A DNA stretch of 64,000 nucleotides. Origin: Paraglaciecola sp. 20A4. Its GTDB lineage: Bacteria > Pseudomonadota > Gammaproteobacteria > Enterobacterales > Alteromonadaceae. The stretch is from the NCBI RefSeq assembly GCF_011378905.1, contig NZ_WTPY01000022.1:19204-83203 (forward strand), in the 5' to 3' direction. Under the pieces are notes generated by a model that was given only the letters and a program-made list of their open reading frames with translations, searched no databases and was not told where the DNA came from. Every line of letters starts with the position of its first letter. Position 1 is the first letter of the stretch. Shown piece by piece: positions 1 through 7,877 of the stretch. Both the position numbers and the translations under genes were made by a program.

Positions 1-2
1 TT

Positions 3-515
3 ATATGGGGGATGGGCGATGGCTCAACCATTCCTATTGTAGACACCACCGCAGGGCGAGTAGGCGCGGCTATTTGCTGGGAAAATTATATGCCTTTGTT
101 ACGCAGTACTATGTACGCCAAAGGAATGGATATTTGGTGTGCGCCGACAGTAGATGACCGCGATATTTGGCAAGCGAGTATGCGCCATATTGCTTACGAG
201 GGGCGTAATTTTTTAGTCAGTGCGTGCCAATATCAAGGGCCACCGTCACAAAATGGTACGTCAGAAATGGCCCTAGATACGAATTGGCCGGTGGATAAAC
301 CTCTTATTCGCGGAGGCAGTGTTATTGTATCGCCAATGGGAGAGGTGTTAGCAGGTCCGCTGTATAATGAAGAAGGATTGATCAGTGCCAAAGTGGATTT
401 GGACGACATAATTAAAGCACGTTATGATTTAGATCCCGCAGGTCATTATTCACGCCCTGATGTCTTCAAATTGACCGTAGATGAACGCGCTAGACCACCT
501 TTTAGCGCGGAGTAA
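3..515 (+). CDS. Nitrilase / carbon-nitrogen hydrolase, C-terminal part (5' end outside window)
   Basis: This is the C-terminal half of a nitrilase-superfamily enzyme, which hydrolyses nitriles or amides to acids using a Glu-Lys-Cys triad. The open frame runs off the left edge: codons before the first visible Met (position 12) read I-W-G, so the internal Met is not the start. The motif [11 protein letters not shown] carries the nucleophile Cys at residue 22 counted from that Met, and is typical of true nitrilases; the Glu and Lys lie outside the window. Family members are about 310-340 residues, so roughly half is missing. The following I-R-G-G-S and P-L-Y-N-E-E-G segments also fit the family. 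The substrate cannot be told from this part. Confidence 0.88.
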   Translation: MWGMGDGSTIPIVDTTAGRVGAAICWENYMPLLRSTMYAKGMDIWCAPTVDDRDIWQASMRHIAYEGRNFLVSACQYQGPPSQNGTSEMALDTNWPVDKPLIRGGSVIVSPMGEVLAGPLYNEEGLISAKVDLDDIIKARYDLDPAGHYSRPDVFKLTVDERARPPFSAE

Positions 516-542
516 AATATGGGCTAGCGTAGCTATCCGTTA

Positions 543-573
543 TTCACAGCAGGTTATGGCCGCTTGCTGTGAA
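543..573. terminator. Inverted repeat after the nitrilase gene
   Basis: TTCACAGCA (543-551) pairs with TGCTGTGAA (565-573) around a 13-base loop, 28 bases after the nitrilase stop. No T-run follows, so an intrinsic terminator is only possible. It lies between two convergent genes. Confidence 0.35.
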
Positions 574-631
574 GAACCATGCAGTTCTTAAGTGGTCAGC
601 ATATTAATCCATTCCAAATCGGCACAATATA

Positions 632-898
632 TTATCTCAATTGACTGTCTTTACTTCCACGGCGATTGATAGAAGATTTAACACTGGCGTGCTTCTCTAT
701 TTCTGTTTGACAGTTGATGCATAACTGAACGCCTGGCACAGCAATACGCCTACGTTGGGAAATGGGTTCATCACACTCTTCACAGTACTGGGCACTTTCT
801 CCTTTAAGGATCTGACTTTTCGCCCGCGCTACCGCTTCATCAATGCTCGCGTCAATTTGTTCTTGTACAGCACCGTCTTTTGCCCAACCGCCAGCCAT
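632..898 (-). CDS. ybiI: DksA/TraR-type C4 zinc finger protein, YbiI family
   Basis: This small (88 residue) protein belongs to the DksA/TraR zinc finger family and has the length and layout of E. coli YbiI: an N-terminal M-A-x-G-W-A segment, a short helix, a C4 zinc finger (Cys39, Cys42, Cys60, Cys63) and the C-terminal signature N-R-R-G-S-K-D-S-Q-L-R. It lacks the long coiled coil of DksA, so it probably does not act in the RNA polymerase secondary channel the way DksA does; its role is not established. The start is fixed by a near-perfect Shine-Dalgarno sequence, AGGAGGT, 5 bases upstream on the minus strand (about 903-909). It appears to be monocistronic. Confidence 0.9.
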   Translation of the reverse strand: MAGGWAKDGAVQEQIDASIDEAVARAKSQILKGESAQYCEECDEPISQRRRIAVPGVQLCINCQTEIEKHASVKSSINRRGSKDSQLR

Positions 899-1864
899 AT
901 TACCTCCTCGTCAATATTCACTTTAATATTAAATTTTGCATCACGCTTTTGAAGCGACCCCATGAAGAGCAACTGAATATGCAGCAGCTAAGTCGGAGGT
1001 ACACAAGTTATAAGGGAGCAAGAAAAGTACCGACATTCGAAAAACGCGCTTAGTGACGATGGCGTAAGGGGGTTGGGTTTAACGGCTCAGCGCTAAATAA
1101 GGTTTTTTACCTTACGTTTCAGTATCGCTTACAACAGAGATGGAAAAATTTTCATAGTGCGTTAATAGAGAGAAATTTTGGCATAATAATCACATCTTAT
1201 GGCTAATCAGTGCTCGGTATTCTTTTATCACTATTCTCAGTTTGTTGTCGTTAAAATGTTAAGTCGTTGAAATATAAAATGCCTATTTATACACCCAAAA
1301 AGCGTGCGCGCTTTGTGAGCAGTCACAGGTCAAACATGCTCAAAGGCATTGCTTACGGCGTGATTGATTACAGCGAACTTGTCATGTGCACAGGCCGATG
1401 TATACGAGACGATAAAGCAGATCATATTGCGCATCACCATAACTGTATAATTAAGGACTTCAACATCAACGGCGGGCAATGATTAATTCTGGCTACCGAG
1501 TTCGAACGACATTTAAGTACTGCGATAGGCGATGAACATATGTTACGACAATCATAACAACATACGGATCACCACCCATACGAAGGATGCCGAAAGCAAG
1601 GGCTTTACTGCAAGAAGCGTGTATAACGAAGCATATCGTCAGAGCCTTTGAATACATCACCTAACGTGACGCTGCCTATAATGTGAGCTAGGTTGCACGC
1701 CTAACCGCTTAAAACTTGTTAATTGTATTTCTGATAGGTACTTTACTAGATTGGGTGTCTGGTTATGTGCCATGTTTAGCCCGATTAAAACAAGCAGGAA
1801 TGGCTTAAATTGCTTTTTCGGCAATTAAAAATAACCTTCACCATAAATATTGGAAAACTGATTT
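899..1864. other. Intergenic stretch of about 1 kb, no convincing gene
   Basis: Between the YbiI-type gene and the glutathione transferase gene there is almost 1 kb without a supported gene. The only open frame of note is 1267-1482 on the plus strand (71 codons from TTG, or 67 from the ATG at 1279). It begins M-P-I-Y-T-P-K-K-R-A-R, has Cys and His residues in its second half, and lacks a clear ribosome binding site. I do not recognise it; it may be a degraded gene or chance. No tRNA, IS end or long repeat is visible. Confidence 0.5.
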
Positions 1865-2554
1865 ATGATTACTTTGCACGGTTTTGCGGCTAGCAACTAT
1901 TACAACCTAGTCAAACATGTACTTATATACAAAGAACTGCCATTTGAAGAAAACCTTCTTTACGGGGGTAGTGCCGAGTTACTCGCAATCAGTCCTGCGG
2001 GCAAAGTACCTGTTATCACAACAGACGAAGGCCTTCATATTTCAGAGTCGAGTGTCATTTGTGATTTTATCGAAGAGACTTACCCTGCAATGCCACTGTA
2101 TCCGGATAATGCTGGGGAACGTGCGGTTGTCCGTCAAATTATGAAAATTGCAGAGCTTTATTTTGAACTTCCAAGCAGGCGATTTATACCTTATGTATTT
2201 TCAGGCGCTGAGATTCCTGAATCAGTCAAAGTTGAAGTGCGCCAGGTATTAAACCGTGGCGTGAAGGCTTTAAGTCGTTTGTGTCGGTTTTCACCTTGGA
2301 TCGTGGGTGAACAATTAACGATGGCTGATATCTACGTTTATCACGTAAACACTATTGTCAGCACTTTTGGCTCGAGCCAACTTGAATGGGATATACTTGC
2401 AGCGGTACCTGGAATGAAAGCGTGGAACGACGCCATGAGTCAATCTGTCATTAGTCAAAAAGTAGAGGCCGATCGTCTGGCTAACAAGACCGAATTTATG
2501 CAAAAGGTGAAAGCTCAGTTTGAAGCTGCGAATACTAAAAAGAACTCACTATAA
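1865..2554 (+). CDS. Glutathione S-transferase family protein
   Basis: A 229-residue cytosolic glutathione transferase-like protein. The N-terminal thioredoxin-fold domain (about 1-80) begins M-I-T-L-H-G-F and includes the cis-Pro loop K-V-P-V-I and the glutathione-contacting E-S-S-V-I. The all-helical C-terminal domain (about 90-215) has the W-I-V-G-E-Q-L-T-M-A-D-I-Y capping motif. Likely roles are glutathione conjugation or peroxide reduction; the substrate is unknown. It stands alone, with an operator-like repeat array about 120 bases downstream and a cation antiporter gene 300 bases further on. Confidence 0.88.
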   Translation: MITLHGFAASNYYNLVKHVLIYKELPFEENLLYGGSAELLAISPAGKVPVITTDEGLHISESSVICDFIEETYPAMPLYPDNAGERAVVRQIMKIAELYFELPSRRFIPYVFSGAEIPESVKVEVRQVLNRGVKALSRLCRFSPWIVGEQLTMADIYVYHVNTIVSTFGSSQLEWDILAAVPGMKAWNDAMSQSVISQKVEADRLANKTEFMQKVKAQFEAANTKKNSL

Positions 2555-2673
2555 AAAGCCATAGAAAATATCAAAATACGCTGTGAAATTTCAGCATAAA
2601 AGCTTACGTTAAAATAATAAAAATCGAACTTTTAAGCATGGCGTTATTAACTTTAACAACCAGCAACCCTTGC

Positions 2674-2707
2674 GTTTGTTAGTTGTAAAACAAACTGACT
2701 GGTTTGT
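2674..2707. promoter_or_regulatory. Overlapping operator-like inverted repeats before the antiporter gene
   Basis: Three related half-sites follow each other: GTTTGTT (2674-2680), AACAAAC (2689-2695) and GTTTGT (2702-2707). The first two form one palindrome with an 8-base spacer, and ACAAAC-tgactg-GTTTGT forms a second. The second resembles the 18-base operators of TetR-family repressors, but no regulator gene is adjacent. They lie 150-180 bases upstream of the antiporter start. Confidence 0.35.
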
Positions 2708-2855
2708 CAGTGATACTGCCTTTCACTTTCTACTGCTATCTGAATTTTTATTAAGATATAACACGGGGAAAGTGTGACAAAGCTTTTCAGATGGGAACCT
2801 TTAAATCTATGGTGGTCTTTGTAATAGATAATAAAAAACTCGTCATTTGGAATCT

Positions 2856-4046
2856 ATGCATTTTGACCCTATTTTACCCGCTGTTGTGGGCACAACGTTT
2901 ATTGGCTTATTGCTCTCGTTAATCTTTAGACATTTCAAATTACCTCTGGTGCTGGCCTATATTCTGACCGGGCTTATTGTTGGCCCACAATGTTTAAGCT
3001 TAATTAATGATATTGATGTGATAGAAACCATGGGCTCACTCGGGGTCATACTGTTATTATTTTTTATAGGAATGGAGGTTAGCCCTGATAAACTGCGCCG
3101 CAGTTGGCGAGTGTCTATTGGTAGTACGGGATTACAGATCATTTTAAGCGTGGCCAGTATGTTTGTTATTGGCAGTTTACTAGACTGGTCAGCGCAACGT
3201 ATCGTCTTGTTAGGGTTTGTTATGAGTCTCAGCAGCACCGCAGTGGTATTAAAGCTGATGCAAGATAAAAATGAGTTGCACAGCGAACAAGGGCAGCATG
3301 TTCTGGGTATCTTATTAGTACAAGACTTAGCTGTTATTCCCATGGTCATAGTTATTGGCATAATGGACGAGTCTGGGGTTCAATCTGATGTTGTTGCTAT
3401 GCAGGTGGGCGCTGGCATAGGTGTATTGTTACTGGTGCGCTGGCTGCTCAATCAAGAACATATTGAATTTCGTTGGTTAAACAAGCTAAAGGTTAACCAT
3501 GAACTACAGGTGTTTGGGGCACTATTGTGCTGTTTTGGTTTAGCCCTGTTATCTGGATTTATGCATTTATCGACCGCACTTGGCGCGTTTGTAGGCGGTA
3601 TGCTGGTGGCTAAAATGAAAGACTCAATATGGATCCGAAGTAGTTTAGAAGCATTTCATGTGGTGTTTATTGCATTGTTTTTTATGTCCATTGGCATGTT
3701 ACTCAATATGGAATTTATTGTACAAAACAGCACATTGCTGGGGACGTTACTCGTGATGGTGCTGGTGGGTAATACTATTATAGCCACGGTAACACTGCGA
3801 TTACTGAAATTAAGTTGGTCTAAGAGTCTCTACACCGCGGCCATGCTTGCGCAAGTAGGGGAGTTCAGTTTTATTCTCGCTACACTGGGTCGCCAATCAA
3901 AACTGATTACTGATTATGGTTATCATGTAACGGTAGCGGTTATAGCATTAAGTTTGTTCGCCAGCCCTTTTTGGGTGGCATTAGCCCGAAAGATTTTACC
4001 TGCAGAGCATGTCTCTAAAGTGCCGTCTGATATTACTGAAGCATAG
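2856..4046 (+). CDS. CPA2-family cation/proton antiporter (Kef-type membrane domain only)
   Basis: A polytopic inner-membrane protein of about 396 residues with the Na+/H+ exchanger fold of the CPA2 (KefB/KefC) family, which exchanges monovalent cations for protons. Visible signatures are A-Y-I-L-T-G-L-I-V-G-P early, S-L-S-S-T-A-V-V-L-K and V-Q-D-L-A-V-I-P in the middle, and L-A-Q-V-G-E-F-S-F near the end. The C-terminal cytoplasmic TrkA-N nucleotide-binding domain of KefB/KefC is absent, so gating by NAD(H) or glutathione adducts is unlikely in this chain. An upstream TTG at 2847 is also in frame; I prefer the ATG at 2856, although neither has a strong ribosome binding site. It appears monocistronic. 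Confidence 0.85.
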   Translation: MHFDPILPAVVGTTFIGLLLSLIFRHFKLPLVLAYILTGLIVGPQCLSLINDIDVIETMGSLGVILLLFFIGMEVSPDKLRRSWRVSIGSTGLQIILSVASMFVIGSLLDWSAQRIVLLGFVMSLSSTAVVLKLMQDKNELHSEQGQHVLGILLVQDLAVIPMVIVIGIMDESGVQSDVVAMQVGAGIGVLLLVRWLLNQEHIEFRWLNKLKVNHELQVFGALLCCFGLALLSGFMHLSTALGAFVGGMLVAKMKDSIWIRSSLEAFHVVFIALFFMSIGMLLNMEFIVQNSTLLGTLLVMVLVGNTIIATVTLRLLKLSWSKSLYTAAMLAQVGEFSFILATLGRQSKLITDYGYHVTVAVIALSLFASPFWVALARKILPAEHVSKVPSDITEA

Positions 4047-4260
4047 GTTGCAAAAAAGCCCTAAAATAGGGGTGGCAATTAATTTCGTGCACCACGGGCA
4101 TACAAACGATAAACTACTTTTAGAAAGCGATTGATGTGATATGTTTTTGATTATTATTCAGGTCGCTTTTTCAGGTATAAAAGCGCTTTTTTGGGCGTTT
4201 CCAGTACCAATAATAACAACATCAATAATACCAGCACCAATAATAGAGAACCGTAATAAT

Positions 4261-4677
4261 ATGACCTTTAGATTAACCACTTACCTATTGATAGCACTGC
4301 TTTTTGCTAGTCATTCGTTGGCGGTTAATGGTATGAGTTGCTTTGCCATGCAAGGCAGCCAAGGCGATATGTTGTCCACACAATTGTCCGGTGGCTCTTA
4401 CGACACTCACGCTACTGAAGCGCCTTGCATGATGCAAATGGGCGATAATGTGTTATCAACAAATGGTGATGCAAACAATGCTATAGAAAGCGAATGCTGT
4501 GGCGATAATTCTGCCGGGTCGTGCCATTGCCCTGTCGCTGCATGTGGTCTGCTAGCATTGATGTCTGCGCAATCTGTGTCCCCAATTTATCTCTCCGATG
4601 ATAAAATTTTCAGTCGTTTATCGTCTATTCAAAGCCCTTTTCATTCCAAGTCAAAACGCCCTCCAATACACGGTTAA
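4261..4677 (+). CDS. Small secreted Cys/His/Met-rich protein, CopL-like, heading the metal efflux operon
   Basis: A 138-residue secreted protein. An upstream in-frame ATG exists at 4141, but the one at 4261 starts a clean signal peptide (M-T-F-R-L-T-T-Y-L-L-I-A-L-L-F-A), so I chose it. The mature part has clustered Cys, His and Met (A-P-C-M-M-Q-M; E-C-C-G-D-N; S-C-H-C-P-V-A-A-C-G) and ends K-R-P-P-I-H-G. This layout resembles CopL-type periplasmic metal-binding regulatory proteins found ahead of copper resistance genes, and the three efflux genes downstream agree. A role in metal sensing or buffering is inference; homology is suggested by composition and context, not by a catalytic motif. Confidence 0.55.
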   Translation: MTFRLTTYLLIALLFASHSLAVNGMSCFAMQGSQGDMLSTQLSGGSYDTHATEAPCMMQMGDNVLSTNGDANNAIESECCGDNSAGSCHCPVAACGLLALMSAQSVSPIYLSDDKIFSRLSSIQSPFHSKSKRPPIHG

Positions 4678-4833
4678 ACCAGTCTAGTTGGGTCTTTTTT
4701 TAAGACTCAGTTGTTAATGTTTAACCGAAAAAGCTTCGTTCAAGCAAAGCTCTTTTCGTTTCTTACAGCACTATTTTCGTAGCGTTATCTGTTGTTACGA
4801 ATGAATAGTAAAAATATTTTGTCGAGAGTAAAA

Positions 4834-6312
4834 ATGAAATTGGCTAACGTATTAAGCCGCAAGCAAAGTACTGCACGTTGTATCGCGGGTACTTTGCTGA
4901 CATGTGGTGTATTGGTGATCAGCATCCAAGCTGGGGCCGTGAATTTACAACAAGCGGTGTTACACGCTCAGCAAAATGACCCCTGGTTAGCAGGCAGTAC
5001 GCAAAAGGAACAAGCGTTGAAAGCGCAAGGCGTGGCCGCTGATACCCTGCCTAATCCGGAATTTTCACTTGGTTTGCTAAGCGTACCCAGTGACGGTTTC
5101 GCCCTTAACCAAGAGCCAATGACACAGTTTAAGGTCGGTATTAAGCAAACGCTAACACGGGGTAACAGCCGAACCATATCCCGTCAGCGCTTTGATGAGT
5201 TGGCCGCGCAGCAGCCCTTACTACGTCAAGACCGCTTAGCCCAAGTAAAGCGAAATGTGACGAGTTTATGGATTGACTTATACAGCGCCAAGCACAGTAT
5301 CGCACTCTCTATGAAGCAGCGGGAGGTGCTCTTACAGCTTATCGATATAGCTCAAACAAACTACGCAGCGGTTTATGCCAGCGGCCCAAAGCGCGGTACA
5401 CAAAGTGATGTTCTGGAAGCGCAGTTCAGCGTTGCGAAATTAGATGACCGGATTAGCGCTTTACACACATTACAACGCACAGCCCAAGCCAATTTATGTC
5501 AGTGGTTAGCCTTAGAGCCGAACAATAACGATGATTATCGTTCGATTGAGGCTCGCACAGCTATTCAAACATGCGAGATAGATGAAGCCGCTGGGTCTGT
5601 TTTGCCTGTGTTGACGCCCTTGCCTGAGATACTCAAGGCTGAAAAGCTTAACCGCCATGCCATTACTCAAATTTTAATTGCGCACCCCAGAGTGAAAGCC
5701 CTTTACCAAGCGATAGCCGCGAGTAACAGCGGCGTGCGATTAGCGAAAGCGCAATACGACCCGAAGTGGGGCGTGAATGCCAGTTATGCCTATCGACAAG
5801 ATGATGATTTTAATCGTAGCCGAGCAGATTTCTGGTCTGTTGGGGTCAGTGTTGATTTACCTATTTTTTCGACTACGAAACAAGACAGCCTGTTGGCCGT
5901 GTCCCATCATCAAAAAGAGTCACTGCGCACAGATTATCGTCTGTTACTGCGTGAAATGTTGGCTGAAGTTGATAGTTTACATGGCCAATATACTCAGGTG
6001 ACAAAGCGTATTGAGCGTTACGACAAGGTTATCCTTACTAATATTGCCGAACAAAAAGAGGTCAGTATCGCCAATTTTAGTCACGACTATAGCAGTCTGT
6101 CACAGGCCTCAGAGATAGCCGTTATTGAGCTTGATGCTCAACTTGAGCAACTTAAATTGCTAAACCAACAATATAAAATTCAGGCCCAGATTGCGTATTT
6201 TTTACCTGTGCAGACATTAACCAATCAAGCGCTTTCTGCTCGCCAATATTTGTCATCAAACACATTAGGTGGTTTACCCCACACCGTGTCTCATCAGGAA
6301 AGTCAGCCATGA
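4834..6312 (+). CDS. TolC-family outer membrane channel of the heavy-metal efflux system (CusC/CzcC type)
   Basis: Outer membrane factor of a tripartite metal efflux pump. It has a signal peptide (hydrophobic core T-L-L-T-C-G-V-L-V-I) and two repeated coiled-coil outer membrane efflux regions separated by a linker near the middle (P-E-I-L-K-A-E). The ATG at 4834 is preceded by GAGAG at a good distance; the ATG at 4801 and a TTG at 4792 are alternatives that lengthen the N-terminus. From 4834 the product has about 492 residues, usual for CzcC-like proteins. Its stop codon overlaps the start of the adaptor gene (ATGA), which indicates translational coupling. Confidence 0.9.
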   Translation: MKLANVLSRKQSTARCIAGTLLTCGVLVISIQAGAVNLQQAVLHAQQNDPWLAGSTQKEQALKAQGVAADTLPNPEFSLGLLSVPSDGFALNQEPMTQFKVGIKQTLTRGNSRTISRQRFDELAAQQPLLRQDRLAQVKRNVTSLWIDLYSAKHSIALSMKQREVLLQLIDIAQTNYAAVYASGPKRGTQSDVLEAQFSVAKLDDRISALHTLQRTAQANLCQWLALEPNNNDDYRSIEARTAIQTCEIDEAAGSVLPVLTPLPEILKAEKLNRHAITQILIAHPRVKALYQAIAASNSGVRLAKAQYDPKWGVNASYAYRQDDDFNRSRADFWSVGVSVDLPIFSTTKQDSLLAVSHHQKESLRTDYRLLLREMLAEVDSLHGQYTQVTKRIERYDKVILTNIAEQKEVSIANFSHDYSSLSQASEIAVIELDAQLEQLKLLNQQYKIQAQIAYFLPVQTLTNQALSARQYLSSNTLGGLPHTVSHQESQP

Positions 6313-7877
6313 AAACAATCATTAGTGTCGTCGTCGCTTTTATCTTGGGCGGTATTATTGCCATAGGACTATATGCGCAGTTCGGCAATCATTTTATAAC
6401 TGACGATAAAGCAAGTAATCATAGCCAGCTTGATGCTGGTGAACAAAATAAGCCTCTTTATTGGGTTGCACCGATGGATCCAAATTTTCGTCAGGACAAA
6501 CCGGGGAAGTCACCCATGGGCATGGATCTTATTCCCTTTTATGGTGAAAAAAGTGGCGACAGTGATATGGCAGCGCAAGCAGGGGCAATTAAGGTATCAC
6601 CTGATGTGGTTAATAACTTGGGTGTGCGCACTGCACATGCGCGCATGGCGAAGCTTGAGAACACCATTCATACCGTGGGTTATATTGGTTATAACGAAGA
6701 TACCATAGTGCATATGCATCCTAGAGTGGAAGGTTGGGTCGACGCGCTTTACGTCAGTACTGCGGGAGAAGCGGTCACCAAGGGGCAAAAAATTTACGGG
6801 ATTTATTCACCACAATTAGTCAGTGCCCAAGAAGAGTATTTGCTGGCGAAAAAGCGTAACAGTGCCGTGCTGGTTGATGCCGCCCGCCAGCGTTTACGGG
6901 CATTGCATATGCCTAAGCAAGCTATGGATCAACTTAATAGCAGCAATAAAGTGCTGCAAAGCGTCACTTTCTATGCGCCTCAATCAGGGGTATTGGAGCA
7001 ATTGAAAATTCGCCATGGCTATTATGTTAAGCCTGGGGATACGCTGATGTCGATTGCCAGTTTGGATGAAGTGTGGGTTGAAGCTGAGGTATTCCAGCAG
7101 CAAGCCGGGTTACTTAAACGTGGGCTGCTTGTGACCATGAATGTGGGTTATTTACCTGAGCAACAATGGCGTGGCCAACTAGATTATATTTATCCGTCGC
7201 TTGATAAAACGACCCGTGCTTTAAGAGTGCGCTTGCGTTTCGATAATCCCCACCGTCAATTAAAACCTAATATGTTTGCTGATATTACGATTGAAGGAGA
7301 AGCCAGCAATAAGGTGTTACTTGTACCCCGCGAAGCTGTGATCCGAACGGGTCGTCAAGACCGGGTGGTTTTGGCCCTCGGTGATGGGTATTTTAAATCG
7401 GTCGAGGTGAAACTAGGTCGAATGGACAGTGACTTCATTGAGATTGCGGATGGTCTCAAAGAAGATGATGACGTCGTTACCTCGGCTCAGTTTTTATTAG
7501 ATTCGCAAAGCAGTATTTCATCTGATTTTGTGCGCATGGATCACAGCAGTAATTTGACTATGTCGCAGATGAACACCATGACGGTGATGGAAGTGCCAGC
7601 GAGGGCAGACACAGAAAATACCCTGCACCAGCAAGCGACGGTCAGCGGCATCATTAACGAAATTAATGCAATTGCAAGAACGGTCAATATTAGCCGTGGG
7701 CCAATAGAAAAATGGCAGCGAGGACCTGCCACCATGGACTTTATCTTCAGCGAACAGCTTAGTAGTCAAGAAATTAAGAAGCTTAAAGCAGGTAGTGATA
7801 TTACTTTTACCTTCGAACTACATGACGGAGAATTCGTTATAACGGCATTGTCACTCGCCGATGAGGCCGCGCTATGA
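6309..7877 (+). CDS. cusB: RND efflux periplasmic adaptor, CusB type, with N-terminal metal-binding and C-terminal CusF-like domains
   Basis: Membrane fusion protein linking the RND pump to the outer membrane channel. Order of parts: one N-terminal membrane anchor (residues 4-24), a heavy-metal-binding domain (about 51-78, Y-W-V-A-P-M-D-P then G-K-S-P-M-G-M-D-L-I-P), barrel-sandwich, hairpin and beta-barrel regions (about 105-420), and a CusF-like OB-fold domain at about 445-515 (G-I-I-N-E-I then P-A-T-M-D-F). In E. coli CusF is a separate copper chaperone; here it is fused, and most of the CusF copper ligands (His, Trp, first Met) are not conserved. The start overlaps the upstream stop and the stop overlaps the pump start, both as ATGA. 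Copper/silver versus other metals cannot be decided. Confidence 0.9.
   Translation: MKTIISVVVAFILGGIIAIGLYAQFGNHFITDDKASNHSQLDAGEQNKPLYWVAPMDPNFRQDKPGKSPMGMDLIPFYGEKSGDSDMAAQAGAIKVSPDVVNNLGVRTAHARMAKLENTIHTVGYIGYNEDTIVHMHPRVEGWVDALYVSTAGEAVTKGQKIYGIYSPQLVSAQEEYLLAKKRNSAVLVDAARQRLRALHMPKQAMDQLNSSNKVLQSVTFYAPQSGVLEQLKIRHGYYVKPGDTLMSIASLDEVWVEAEVFQQQAGLLKRGLLVTMNVGYLPEQQWRGQLDYIYPSLDKTTRALRVRLRFDNPHRQLKPNMFADITIEGEASNKVLLVPREAVIRTGRQDRVVLALGDGYFKSVEVKLGRMDSDFIEIADGLKEDDDVVTSAQFLLDSQSSISSDFVRMDHSSNLTMSQMNTMTVMEVPARADTENTLHQQATVSGIINEINAIARTVNISRGPIEKWQRGPATMDFIFSEQLSSQEIKKLKAGSDITFTFELHDGEFVITALSLADEAAL

Noticed and set aside
12..515. Treating the ATG at 12 as the true start of the nitrilase
   Set aside because: The frame stays open to the left edge and the catalytic Glu and Lys would be missing, so the gene is cut by the window.
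755..952. A 65-codon plus-strand frame opposite the YbiI-type gene
   Set aside because: The minus-strand gene has a perfect ribosome binding site and a family match; this is its shadow.
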